Origin: Myxococcota bacterium
GTDB lineage: Bacteria > Myxococcota_A > UBA9160 > UBA4427
Direction: 5' to 3'
Assembly: GCA_030748735.1 (NCBI GenBank)
Contig: JASMLK010000106.1
Location: forward strand, 1 to 64,000
Length of the DNA stretch: 64,000 nucleotides
Part shown: piece by piece, positions 53,072 through 63,300 of the stretch
Numbering within the stretch: the first letter of the stretch is position 1
Layout: each line of letters opens with the position of its first letter
Program-made: the position numbers and the translations under genes
The notes under the pieces: model-generated
Database searches by the model: none
What the model was told of the DNA's origin: nothing
Seen by the model: the letters and a program-made list of their open reading frames with translations, nothing else

Positions 53072-54241
53072 CTAGAAGTTGAAGCCCATTCCGATGTTCA
53101 CGCCGTCGAGTTCCGCAGCACCATTGTCGTTGCGCTGGAACTGCCCATCGACCTTGAGCACCACCTGTTCGTGGGGCCAGAAGTTGAAGCCGACGTCGTA
53201 CTGCCGCATCGTGCCGCCACTGTTGCCGGCCAGCGTGTTGTACTGGTTGTAGCGAGCGAAGACCCCGACGCAGTCGGCGAGCTTGTACGAAGGTTCGACG
53301 TAGAAGCCGTACTGCTCGTCGGCACCGACGTCCTCGGCGGCGTCGGAGTGAAGGTCCCAACGTGCGTAGAGGGCGCGCAATCCGAAGGGACCGCGTTCGT
53401 AGACCATGTGCGCTTCGACCAGGGTCCCGGGCGTGTTCTCTCCGCTCGCCGCGACGTCTTCACTCCACTGCACCGTGGCGCCGAGTTCGAGGCCGGGGTG
53501 CCCGCGATAGACGACACGCCCGGTGATCGCGACGTCGGAAGCGTTTGCTTTGGCGACCTTCTGACGACCGCCGCGGATCTCGAAGGTGTCGTCCGTCTGC
53601 AAACCCGTGTGGACGGCAACATCGGTCGAAATCCCGTTGTCGAAGCGTCGCGTCAGCATCGCGCCGCCTTCCCACCAGGTGGAGGGAATGATCGCCTTCT
53701 CGACGGGATTGCGTTCGACGCCGTAGAAGGTCGGCGGCTCGTGGGTTTCGTTCAGGATGCCGACCGGAACGAGGAAGAGCCCCGTGTTGGCCGTGAGGTC
53801 GTGGGGGAGGTCGAACTGGATGAAGGCCTGCTCGAGTTCGACTTCGCCGGGCTTTCCGTCACCGGCAAGCGCGTGCTCGAGTTCGAGTTCGGAGTAGAAG
53901 CGAATGCTCTCGCTGAAGTCGTGATTGACGAACAAGACGAAGCGATGGAAGTCCGCCTGCGACTTGTTCTCCGCGCCATCGCTGCCTTCGAGGAAGTTGA
54001 AGTGGAGTTCGCCATAGCCGCCGAGGGTCGTGTCGTTGAACCAACCATCGGCCTGGCCTCCGCCCGCGTTCTCGACTGCGTCGGCCGTGGCGTCGATCTG
54101 CTTCTGCTGCTCCTTCATCATCTCGTGGAGTTCCTGGTTGCTCGGCGAATCTTCGGCGAACGCAGGCATGGCGAACGAGACGAGGGCTGCGGTGACGATC
54201 GCGATGCGACGTCGAATCACTTCGGTGTGGGCGGGCTTCAT
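53072..54241 (-). CDS. Outer-membrane porin
   Basis: 389 residues. Signal peptide IAIVTAALVSFAMPAFA, a short coiled-coil-like segment (ELHEMMKEQQKQIDATADAV) as in OprO/OprP or phosphate-selective-type porins, then about 16 beta-strands (GGYGELHFNFLEGSDG, FHRFVLFVNHDFSESIRF, ELELEHALAG) ending LDGVNIGMGFNF with terminal Phe. ATG 54241; the extension to 54472 encodes an NPNPNPNP stretch and is a non-coding repeat leader. Directly upstream of the FMN-binding gene, so probably the first gene of that operon. Confidence 0.85.
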   Translation of the reverse strand: MKPAHTEVIRRRIAIVTAALVSFAMPAFAEDSPSNQELHEMMKEQQKQIDATADAVENAGGGQADGWFNDTTLGGYGELHFNFLEGSDGAENKSQADFHRFVLFVNHDFSESIRFYSELELEHALAGDGKPGEVELEQAFIQFDLPHDLTANTGLFLVPVGILNETHEPPTFYGVERNPVEKAIIPSTWWEGGAMLTRRFDNGISTDVAVHTGLQTDDTFEIRGGRQKVAKANASDVAITGRVVYRGHPGLELGATVQWSEDVAASGENTPGTLVEAHMVYERGPFGLRALYARWDLHSDAAEDVGADEQYGFYVEPSYKLADCVGVFARYNQYNTLAGNSGGTMRQYDVGFNFWPHEQVVLKVDGQFQRNDNGAAELDGVNIGMGFNF

Positions 54242-54270
54242 TTTGGGGTCTTCACTCCGTCGGGACGCTT

Positions 54271-54300
54271 TCGGGTTCGGGTTCGGGTTCGGGTTCGGGT
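54271..54300. repeat. TCGGGT x5 microsatellite in the porin leader
   Basis: Five perfect copies of TCGGGT (ACCCGA on the transcribed strand), 30-59 bp upstream of the porin ATG. Hexamer repeats between promoter and start codon can change promoter or leader spacing by slippage. Confidence 0.8.
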
Positions 54301-54389
54301 TTGCCCAACGATCGGCCCGCGCGATCGAACACCGTGCGTGCGCGAGACCCCTCGTTGGGGATGATTCGAATAGCACTGCGTCCTGCAAA

Positions 54390-54404
54390 CGACAATGGTT
54401 TTCA
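54390..54404. promoter_or_regulatory. Weak Fur-like box upstream of porin/FMN/PepSY genes
   Basis: CGACAATGGTTTTCA matches the 7-1-7 Fur consensus TGATAATnATTATCA at 10 of 14 positions. The context (porin, FMN and PepSY proteins) is compatible with iron control, but a site this weak could be chance. Confidence 0.3.
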
Positions 54405-54647
54405 TGTAGAAATTGATCACTTTTCACGGACAGGCCATGAGGGGAAGAGTCGTATTCCTTCGATAATCTCAATACTTACGGCGCTTTCTACTTCTCCGCC
54501 CATCTGAAAACCAGTTTCGTTTTCTTTTTAGCAGTGAGACCCGACGCCTCAGGTTCAGGTGCCCATCGCGGGGACTCCGATCGCGCCCTTTCGGAACTGC
54601 CCCGCCCTTCATGGCTTCCCACCCAATGAAGTCGCCTGGAGCGCTGT

Positions 54648-56666
54648 TCAGTCGGCGCACAACGCATCGCCCAGGCCGGACGAACGTTTCGTGTCGCTTT
54701 CGACCGCCTGAGCGATCGCGTTCGTGGACGCGTAGAGCGTCACGTGCTCGCGCGCCCGGGTAATCGCGGTGTAGAGCTGCTGTCGGGTCATCCGTTCCGC
54801 CGCGGCGTCGCTGATCACGACGGCCACGCGGGCGAACTCCGACCCCTGGCTCTTGTGGATCGTCATCGCGTAGGCGGGTTCGAAGGCGGGCAGTCGCGCA
54901 GGTGAAAGAAGACGCGTCGCGGGCTCGGGGCGCTCGGCAGCTTCGGCCGACGGCTTCCCATCCGCGACGGCGCGCGGAAACGCAACGCATAGACGCGCGA
55001 GCGCTTCGTCACCGCAAGCCACGAAGAAACCGATGTCCCCATTGAAGAGTTGCTGCGTGTGGTCGTTCTCGGTGACGAGTACAGGGCGGCCCATCGGATC
55101 GCCCGGCGCTGAAGCCAGTGAACCCGCGCGCCTCAACTCATGCTCGATTTCGCGATTCAGCCCCTCGACTCCACCGCGACCGGCGCGCAGAGGGGAGAGC
55201 ACTCGAAAACCCGCGAAAGCGGAAAGCATGCGAACCGGATCCGACTCTTCGAGGTAGGGCGTGAACCCTGCCACGACTTCGCTGCGAAACAGCCCGTGTG
55301 CGTCACGCGTTTCGTGGATGAACGCGCGGCGCTCGACTTCCGGATGCCCCTCGCTCGCCAGGATGTCGAGCACGGCGCCTGAATCACCCGCATTGATCGC
55401 CACGGCGAGCGCGCCGATCCCCCGGTCGGAGGCGTAGCGATAGCTGCGCGTGAGTCGCACGACGTTGTTCTGCAGAGCGCTCCGCGGGCTTCCCTCCTCG
55501 GCGCGTGGAACACGCGCGCCCGCGAGTTCGTCGAGGGTGTCCGCGAACGAAGACTCGAAACCTTCTGGGAGCGCTGAGCGACAGACGTCGCCCATCACCG
55601 CCCCCGCTTCGACCGACGCCAGCTGATGTTCGTCGCCAAGCAGGATGACGCGTGCTTGCTCCGGAACGGCCTCGAGCAGGCGCGTCATCAACGCAAGGTC
55701 GACCATCGAAGCTTCGTCGACGACGATGAGGTCTACCGGAACCGGGCGGTTCGCGTCGTGACGCACGCCGGGTCGCGCACCACCCCGCACACCGAGACAG
55801 CGATGGACCGTGACGGCATCACGCGGCAGCGCGGCCTTCACCTGTTCCGAACATTCGAGCGCATCGGCGCCGCGTTGGATCGCGGCAGCAAGTGTCGCGG
55901 CGGCCTTGCCCGTGGGCGCCACCAATGCGATGCGCGGCACTTCTCCGCATTCGCCCTCGAGGGCCTGCTCGATCGCGAGCGCGAGGATCTTCACCACGGT
56001 CGCGGTCTTTCCGGTACCGGGGCCGCCCGAAATGACGGTCAAGCGTTGTTCGAGGGCGACCGCAGCTGCGAGGCGCTGGCGATCCAGCTCGCGAACGGTC
56101 GCACCAGCCTCTGCTGGCTGCATGAAGTCGAAGGCGGCCTGGTCCGCCCCCTCGGTCGGTGCGCCTTCACGCGCAGCCGAGGCGATGGGGAAGTAGCGAT
56201 CGAGGCCGGCGAGAAGTCTCTCCACGTCGGCCGACAACGAGGGGGCGAGTGCGCGTCGGCGCAACTGTTCGGCGAGCCGCGACTGGTAGGACCAGTAGCG
56301 ATGTAGATAGAGACGCCCTGAATCGTCGAGAACCAGGGGGCGTCTCTTACCGCGCGCAACGGACGGGTCGTGGGTACGCGCTTCGCTCTCCGTTTGAACG
56401 AGCGGGCTCCCCTCGAGCGCCCCGAGTAGCGACGCTGCCGACGGGCGATCCGTTGAATCGAGGCCAGGCAATCGACTCGCCACGGCCTCGTCACTCCCGA
56501 GGTCGAAGCAGATGTGACCCTCAGCGGCTTCGCGTCGGGCCAGAGCCGCGGCGAAGAGCACGAGCGGTTCGTCTTCTTTCGCGATCGCCGCGAGTCGCTC
56601 GGCGAACGCGCAGTCGAGAAGGGAGAGCAGCGACTTTTCTCGCAGCGTGTCGAGGGTCAACGTCAT
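54648..56666 (-). CDS. recD: Exodeoxyribonuclease V subunit RecD
   Basis: 672 residues, a superfamily 1B helicase. Walker A VISGGPGTGKTATVVKILAL, motif II IVVDEASMVDLALMTRLLEA, LLGDEHQLASVEAGAVMGDV, motif YAMTIHKSQGSEFARVAVVI and TRQQLYTAITRAREHVTLYA. The fast 5'-3' motor of RecBCD. ATG 56666 overlaps the recB stop by 4 bp. The ORF-track start at 57209 is antisense noise. Confidence 0.95.
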   Translation of the reverse strand: MTLTLDTLREKSLLSLLDCAFAERLAAIAKEDEPLVLFAAALARREAAEGHICFDLGSDEAVASRLPGLDSTDRPSAASLLGALEGSPLVQTESEARTHDPSVARGKRRPLVLDDSGRLYLHRYWSYQSRLAEQLRRRALAPSLSADVERLLAGLDRYFPIASAAREGAPTEGADQAAFDFMQPAEAGATVRELDRQRLAAAVALEQRLTVISGGPGTGKTATVVKILALAIEQALEGECGEVPRIALVAPTGKAAATLAAAIQRGADALECSEQVKAALPRDAVTVHRCLGVRGGARPGVRHDANRPVPVDLIVVDEASMVDLALMTRLLEAVPEQARVILLGDEHQLASVEAGAVMGDVCRSALPEGFESSFADTLDELAGARVPRAEEGSPRSALQNNVVRLTRSYRYASDRGIGALAVAINAGDSGAVLDILASEGHPEVERRAFIHETRDAHGLFRSEVVAGFTPYLEESDPVRMLSAFAGFRVLSPLRAGRGGVEGLNREIEHELRRAGSLASAPGDPMGRPVLVTENDHTQQLFNGDIGFFVACGDEALARLCVAFPRAVADGKPSAEAAERPEPATRLLSPARLPAFEPAYAMTIHKSQGSEFARVAVVISDAAAERMTRQQLYTAITRAREHVTLYASTNAIAQAVESDTKRSSGLGDALCAD

Positions 56667-59600
56667 GCCGCCGCAACCCCCGGTGCGTCGAGCAGGGCCG
56701 AAAGTGCGGCGATGCGCGCGGCGCTCGGACGATGCTGGAAAATCCCCGTTCCGGTCGGCGCCGACGGGTCCATGCCGCGCAGGAACAGGTAGTAGACACC
56801 ACCAAAGTGGGTCTCGTAGTCGTAGTCGGCAACGCGCGCAGCCAGGTAACGGTCGATCGCCACCGTATAAAGGTGATACTGGAGTACGTAGTGATGTTCC
56901 TGCATCGGATGCAGCAACGCTGCAGGCTGATAGTCGGCTGCGTTGTCGCCGAGATGGTTCGACTTGTAGTCGACCACGTAGTAGCGACCACGCCATTCGA
57001 ACATGAGGTCGACGAAGCCGCGCAGATAACCCGTGAGGGATTCGAAGCGAAGGCGTTCCAACCGCGGTGCGTAGTCGACGGCGAGCTGCCGCGAGACTTC
57101 GTCGTCGGCGAACTCGCGAAACAGCGCTGCAAGATGCGCGGCGCGCAGCCCGTCGGCCTGCTCTGCGACGGGAACCAGGAACTCGACTTCGTCGAGGCGC
57201 GCACCGCAAGCCAACGCACGCAGACAGAGGCCCTGGTCGCCGATTGGCGCGTCCAATACACGTTCGATATCGCGACCGAGCGGGCCACGCGCGACTTCAT
57301 CGACACCGTGACGATCGAGAAGCCCGGCGAGTTCACCTTCCAGTTGCGGGTTGACCGGCTCTCGAAAGTCGAGGTGTTCGAGGATGCTGTGCAGGAGAAC
57401 CCCCGTCCGGGCCCCCGGTGCGAGACCTTCGAAGAGGCACTCGCCTTCGGGTAGCGGTTCGCTGGCTTCGATGTCCTGCGCGTCGACTTCGTCACGATCT
57501 GCCCCTTCGGCGCGCAACGGGGGGAGCACAGGTACGACTTCTCGATCGGAGGCGGCGAGTTGGGAAAAGCTCGAATGTCGCCAGGTCGAGGTCAGGACGC
57601 GCGAAACCTCCGGGGCTTCGCCCGGGGGCGGCTGTACCGCGGGCTGCGGACGCGGCGCTTCATCGCCCGACAACGACCGCACGGAAATCGACCCTGCCGC
57701 GCTTTCCGCGAACGCCTCGAGTTCGCCGCGAAGTCCGCCATCGTCGAGCTGCTTCCAACCTGCGGCGTCGAGTTCGGGATGCAACAGGGGAAACAGTGCG
57801 GACTTGTCTGCATCGCGCACCGCGCCCCACACGACGCTGCAGCGATGCTTGGCGCGGGTCAGTGCCACGTAGAGCATGCGGGTGCCTTCGGCGAGGTTCT
57901 CTTCCCGGGCACGTTCGATGTTCTCGGCATGCTCGGGCGACCCCAGGTCGAGCACGACTTCGCCGTCCCGCTCGGGGTCGTCGGACGCCATGTGAAAGCG
58001 CGTTCGGGCCTTTGCCGCCTGCTGTAGTTCGGCCGACGCAAACAGGAACGGGCAGTAGACGATCGGGTACTCGAGTCCCTTGCTCTTGTGAATGGTCACG
58101 ACGCGTACCGCGGCGCGGTCGGATTCGAGCCGCAGTTCTCCTTCTTCGCCCACGGCGTTGCCGCGCAGCTCGCGATCGGAACGCATCCGCGAGAGCCACT
58201 GCACCATGCCCTGCGGTCCGAGGTGATCGCCTTGCGCCGCGCGTTCGGCGAGTTCGCCGATGTGGAGGATGTTGGCCAGACGCCGCTCGCCCCCTTCGAC
58301 CTCCAGCAGGCGTCGATGAACGTCGCCCTCGTGCAAGAGCGCGTGGAACATGCGAACGAAGCCGTGTCGATTCCAGGTCTCGTGCCAGGCACCGAAGCGC
58401 TCGAGCCATGGATCCCAGGCGAATTCGTCTTTGCGCCACCCATCGAAGTCAGCCGCGATCTTGCCGAAGATCCGGGTCGCGAGCGCAGCGCGAATGCGCG
58501 AAAGCGAGCGGGGTTCGGCGATGGCTTCGAGTATGCGTTCGATGTCCAGTGCTTCGTCGGAGTCGAGGACGCTCGCGTTGCCAAGGAGCGCGGCTGCAAC
58601 GCCGGCGGCGCGCAGGGCGTTGACCATGCGAAGGGTCTGGTCGTTCGTTCGACACAGCACCGCAATGTCACCCGGCCCCACGGGCCGACCGTCGATGCTC
58701 GTCTCGCTCGCGAGCAGACGCGCGATGTCGGCTGCGACCCGCCACGGCACGACTTCGCTCACCCGCGCCTTGTCGATGGGCTTGTCGCCTTCGCGTTCGA
58801 GGAAGAGCAGGTCCAATGCGCCGGGCGACGACTCGCCTTTCGGCGGCGCCAATGCGTCGACCGCACCGGGCCGTGCCGTCACCGCCTCGAACCGAATCTC
58901 CTCCATACGAAACGGACTTCCGTTGTCCGGCGAGAACAATGACGCCAACGCGTCGATCAACCCCGGGTCGGAGCGCCAGTTGACGTTGAGGGTAAAGCAG
59001 CGTTCGCTGGCGTCGCCCTTCGCGCGGAGATACGCGTGTACGTCTGCACCACGGAAGGCATAGATTGCCTGTTTGGGGTCCCCGATCAAGAACAACGGGG
59101 CGTTCGCGTCGTGCCAGATGCGACGCACGATCTCGTACTGCAGTTGGTCGGTGTCCTGGAACTCGTCGACGAGGGCCGCGCTGAACGCGCTGCGCAAGCG
59201 CGCCGCAAAGCGCGAACCACTCGGACTGACCAGCGCCGTTCTCATTTGCGCGAGCAGGTCGTCGTAGGACTGGCGTGCGGCTTCGCGCTTTCGTTCGGCG
59301 AGTTGCTTCGTCGTCTCGCTGATCAATCTGCGTTCGAGGCTGACCTGGCGGTCGCGCAGCGCCTCGGCCGCGTCATCGTTCGCGGCGAGGAGTGCTTCGC
59401 ATGCGCCAAAGAAGGGATGATCCGGCGGGGCCTTGCCCTTCTTCGTCCCCGCCTCGATCCCCGAAGCACCCAGGCGTGCCAGCTTCTTTCGCGGACCTTC
59501 ACTCGAAATCGGCAGCCGATCGTCCTGCAACAGGGCTTCGGTGTCTCTGCGCCAGATCGTCTGGATGTTCTTGACGGAGTAGCTGCGACGATTCAGCTGA

Positions 59601-60334
59601 TCACTGCGCTCGAGCAGCGAGAGCACGTCGTGCCCTTCTCGTTCCCACTGCGCACGCACCTCGCTCAGCACGTCACGCCACTTCGCCACGCGCTTTTCGA
59701 CCGTGTCACGCGAAAACCGCTCGGCCTCGGGGATCACCCGCGGCGGATCCGCGTCCGCGCCATGGCGCGCAACGCCCAGCCACTTTTCGATCTTCGGAAA
59801 CTTCGACCGCATGAAGTCCACCACGCTGGGGTCTTCTTCGGCGATCACATGCGACCAGACGTCCGCACCGACTTCGCGCAACAGTGCACCTTGATCGACG
59901 AGCAGCTCGACATCGAAGGCCGAGCGACTCTCGAACGCGTACTCGCGCAGGGCGCGCTGGCAAAAGCCGTGGATCGTCAAGATGGCGGCTTCGTCGAAGT
60001 CTGCGAGCGCGTCGACGAGATACCGGGTGGCGAGGGTGCGCTGGGCGTTGGTCGTGAAACGCGAAAGGAGGTCGGCGAGCACATCGTCGTCACCGGTCTC
60101 GCCCGTTTCGAAGGCATGGAGCGCTTCGCCGAGACGACGGCGAATGCGGTCGCGCAGTTCTGCCGACGCAGCGCGGGTGTATGTGATGACGAGGATCTTG
60201 TCGACGCTGAGCCGCTCATCGAGAACGAGCCGCAAGTAGAGCGTCGTGATGGTGAACGTCTTGCCCGTTCCCGCACTCGCTTCGATCAGTGTCGTGCCGC
60301 GGAGATCGACTTCGAAAGCGTCGAGAGGCTTCAT
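56663..60334 (-). CDS. recB: Exodeoxyribonuclease V subunit RecB
   Basis: 1223 residues. 3'-5' helicase plus nuclease. Walker A LIEASAGTGKTFTITTLYLR, ALVDEFQDTDQLQYEIVRRI (motif II), RVVTIHKSKGLEYPIVYCPF and LYVALTRAKHRCSVVWGA. The C-terminal nuclease motif GFVDLMFEWRGRYYVVDYKS with DYK is intact near residue 1120. ATG 60334 has GGAGGAG and overlaps the recC stop by 4 bp. The enzyme processes double-strand breaks and degrades linear DNA. Confidence 0.96.
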   Translation of the reverse strand: MKPLDAFEVDLRGTTLIEASAGTGKTFTITTLYLRLVLDERLSVDKILVITYTRAASAELRDRIRRRLGEALHAFETGETGDDDVLADLLSRFTTNAQRTLATRYLVDALADFDEAAILTIHGFCQRALREYAFESRSAFDVELLVDQGALLREVGADVWSHVIAEEDPSVVDFMRSKFPKIEKWLGVARHGADADPPRVIPEAERFSRDTVEKRVAKWRDVLSEVRAQWEREGHDVLSLLERSDQLNRRSYSVKNIQTIWRRDTEALLQDDRLPISSEGPRKKLARLGASGIEAGTKKGKAPPDHPFFGACEALLAANDDAAEALRDRQVSLERRLISETTKQLAERKREAARQSYDDLLAQMRTALVSPSGSRFAARLRSAFSAALVDEFQDTDQLQYEIVRRIWHDANAPLFLIGDPKQAIYAFRGADVHAYLRAKGDASERCFTLNVNWRSDPGLIDALASLFSPDNGSPFRMEEIRFEAVTARPGAVDALAPPKGESSPGALDLLFLEREGDKPIDKARVSEVVPWRVAADIARLLASETSIDGRPVGPGDIAVLCRTNDQTLRMVNALRAAGVAAALLGNASVLDSDEALDIERILEAIAEPRSLSRIRAALATRIFGKIAADFDGWRKDEFAWDPWLERFGAWHETWNRHGFVRMFHALLHEGDVHRRLLEVEGGERRLANILHIGELAERAAQGDHLGPQGMVQWLSRMRSDRELRGNAVGEEGELRLESDRAAVRVVTIHKSKGLEYPIVYCPFLFASAELQQAAKARTRFHMASDDPERDGEVVLDLGSPEHAENIERAREENLAEGTRMLYVALTRAKHRCSVVWGAVRDADKSALFPLLHPELDAAGWKQLDDGGLRGELEAFAESAAGSISVRSLSGDEAPRPQPAVQPPPGEAPEVSRVLTSTWRHSSFSQLAASDREVVPVLPPLRAEGADRDEVDAQDIEASEPLPEGECLFEGLAPGARTGVLLHSILEHLDFREPVNPQLEGELAGLLDRHGVDEVARGPLGRDIERVLDAPIGDQGLCLRALACGARLDEVEFLVPVAEQADGLRAAHLAALFREFADDEVSRQLAVDYAPRLERLRFESLTGYLRGFVDLMFEWRGRYYVVDYKSNHLGDNAADYQPAALLHPMQEHHYVLQYHLYTVAIDRYLAARVADYDYETHFGGVYYLFLRGMDPSAPTGTGIFQHRPSAARIAALSALLDAPGVAAA

Positions 60335-63300
60335 CCCAGCTCCTCCCGCGCCGCGAGCAGCGGTTCGTAGACCTCGGACGCCGCAGCCGCGAACGAAACG
60401 CCGCAAGCGAGGTTCGCGTCGGCGTCGAATGGATCGACGCCCCGAAACGCCAACTCGACATAGGGATCACTCTCGTCCCCGAAGCCCGACCAGGCGTCGA
60501 CCGCGAACTTCTTGCGCGCTGCGTCGATCGCGCCGGCCTCCCCCTTCTTCGCCAACGCGCTCGCATAGGCGCGCGACGCCTCGTGAAACAAGGGCAAGGG
60601 GGCCTTCAGGCCTTCCCGGTACAGGTCGACCAGCGCGGCGAGTCGCCCCTCGGCGTCTTCGCAGGGACCGAAGCGAATGGCGTAGACGTGCTGTTTGCCC
60701 GACTGCGCTCGCCCCACCAGGCTGGTCTGCGGCGGTGTCTTTCCGAATGCAGCGGGGTCGCGCGCACGGCCGACCTGCCACACCAGGTGCCGCAACCACG
60801 CGCGAAGCTCCGACCCGCGACCGAGCCTCTGAAACGAAGAAAACACCTGTCCCGCTTCACCGATCGCATCGAAATGACCGGTGATGTCGACGCCCCCACA
60901 CTGGATCGTGAATGGTTGCTTCGGCATCGCTTCGGACACGTTCAGTTCGGTGTTCCAGCGGGCGATCTGTTCGGCGTCCTGCACGAGGTCTTCGAAGGCG
61001 AGCCTCCCCGCACTGCCATGGGGCAGCACGCCCGTGGCGTCGACGACCTCGAAGGCGTCTTCGAACCCGACACCCGCTGCATGCAGGTCGAGGATCAGCT
61101 GCCCGACGTTTGCGGCTTCCCGCGGATCGAGCGAGAACGCCTCGCGGCGCGCGATCGGCTCGCGCTCGTCGCGAAGCACGATGCCGAGGGTGTCTCTCAC
61201 GAACGCGCGGGAGGGCGCGTGGAAGAAGGCGACCAGGTCTTCGAGAGCAAGCGAAGCGATTGCGGACTCCTCCGCTCCAGGATCGACCCGCACCGAAAAC
61301 GCACCCTCCCTTGCGACCCGGCTGGTGTCGATACGCGCAAGCTCGCGATGCAGCTGGCGATGGACCGGAAACACACGCCGCAGCTCGTCCTGGTAGCGCG
61401 CACCGTAGGGATGCAGAGGATGACGGATTTCGATCTGCTCGCGGATCCGTTTTCGCATCGCGCGATGCGAAAGGGGCTCACCCTCTTGATCGATCGCGTG
61501 CGCGTCGCAGATCACGTCGACCAACTCGCTCACCGCAGCCGAAGGCGGCAACTCGGCACCGTCGCGAATGCTCTGCCCCACGTAGGTGATCACGAGGCGG
61601 TCACGCGCCGACAACAGCGCCTCGAGAAAGAGATAGCGATCGTCGTCTCGCATCGTGCGATCGCCCAGCTTCGGGTCGCGCGCCATCAGGTCGAAGCCCG
61701 GTGGATGGTCGATGCGCGGGAAGGCGCCGTCGTTCATCCCCAGCAGACAAACCACGCGGAAGGGAATGCTCCGCATCGGCACGAGTTCACAAAACGTCAC
61801 CCCACCGGCCAGGAAGCCCGTCGACCGGCGCGCGTGCTGCAGTTGCCGCTCGAGTTGCTCGCGCAGCGAGGTCAGGCTGACGGCTCGCTCGAAGCCCACG
61901 TTCGTCGCCTGTTCGGCCGTCTTGACGATTGCCTTGCGGAGCATCAGATGCTGGTCGTGGTGATCGTCGTCGTCGATCGCGAGGCCTTCGAGAAAGCACA
62001 GAAGGGCTTCACGCCAGGCGTGAGGCGAGTTCATCCCGGAAAGCGTTGCACGCGACGCGACGAGAAAGCGATGGACTTCGAGCAGGCGTTCGAGGGTTTC
62101 GGCGCGTTGCCCCTCGGCGTCGCCAAACGGCTGGACGCCCTCGAAGAGCGCATCGTCCGCGCCTTCGATTGCCACACCGAGAAGCAGCCGATCGATGCCG
62201 AAGCGCCAGGTGTTGACGTCGATCTCGGGCTGCGCCTGCTCGGCGCGGTGTGCTGCGTCGATCCCCCAGCGAATGCCTGCTCCGCCGATCCACGCCTCGA
62301 CGCGGGCGAGGTCTTCGGTGCCAAGGCCAAAGTGCTGCGCGACACACGGCCGCCCCAACAGGTCGAGGACATCGGGGGCCGAAAAGCGGCCGGCCACGAC
62401 TTCGAGCCCCGCGAAGAAGGCGTCGACGACCTCGTCGGTCGGGTCGGGCCAGCGATCGGAGATTCGATAGGGAATGGCCCCTTCACCGCGCGCAGCCGCT
62501 TCGGCGCCGCGCGCACGAACCCCGAAGACCGCTTCGATATAGGGTGCATAGGTCTTGATGTCCGGCGTCATCACGACCACGTCCTGCGGTTCGAGACTCG
62601 CGTCGGCTTCGAAGCACGCGACGAGTTCTTCGCACAGGACTTCGACTTCGCGCATCGGGCTGTGGCAGGCGTGGATGCGCAACGAGCGATCACCCGAATC
62701 GAATGATCTTCGCTCGAGACCTGATCGCCCCGATGCTTGCAGCGTGTACACGTCGCTCTGGAGACCGCTGAGCAGGCCCTCGCCTACCGGCTCGCTGTGG
62801 AGATCCCCCTCCCCTTCGTCGAGGTCCCCACTTGCAACCAACATGCTGTGGAAGTCGCGACCGAGCTTTCCATACGTGGAGAGCAGGGGATGCCCGACGT
62901 CGAGATGGAGTTCTTCGTCGAGATCGACGCCCCCTTCGAGATCCACCGACGAACCTTCCCGGTGCAAGCTGCGCCGCGCTTCGCGCTCGGTCGCAACGTC
63001 GCCCCAGTAGTGGGGCGTCGGACTGAGCATGAAGAGGTGCAGTTCGCAGTGGCGACCGAGGGCGCGAATGAGATCGAAGTGAAGACGGGGCAGCGACGAC
63101 ACGCCGAACACGGAAAGCCGCTCGGGTAGCCGACCCGCCTCGACGTTTCCCCGAACCAGCCGATCGATCAGCGCGCGACCGCGACCCGCGAGATGACCGT
63201 CGCCGTGACGCGCCACGAGTTGGCGCCACAGAGTCGCTTGCCAGGCCACGTCCGGCTCGTCGGCGGGGGCGTGCGCGGAGGCGCGTGCAGGGTCGAGCCA

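Larger units (their letters stand above)
54242..54647. other. AT-richer intergenic region upstream of the porin operon and downstream of recD
   Basis: About 400 bp. It holds the TCGGGT x5 repeat (54271-54300), a weak Fur-like site (54390-54404), and an AT-rich stretch (54460-54540) that may contain the porin promoter on the minus strand. No gene supported. Confidence 0.5.

Noticed and set aside
54242-54472. NPNPNPNP N-terminal extension of the porin
   Set aside because: It is the translation of the TCGGGT repeat; the signal peptide begins after ATG 54241.
60289-62706. 805-aa plus-strand ORF opposite recC
   Set aside because: Antisense shadow of recC; no domain and no plausible start site.
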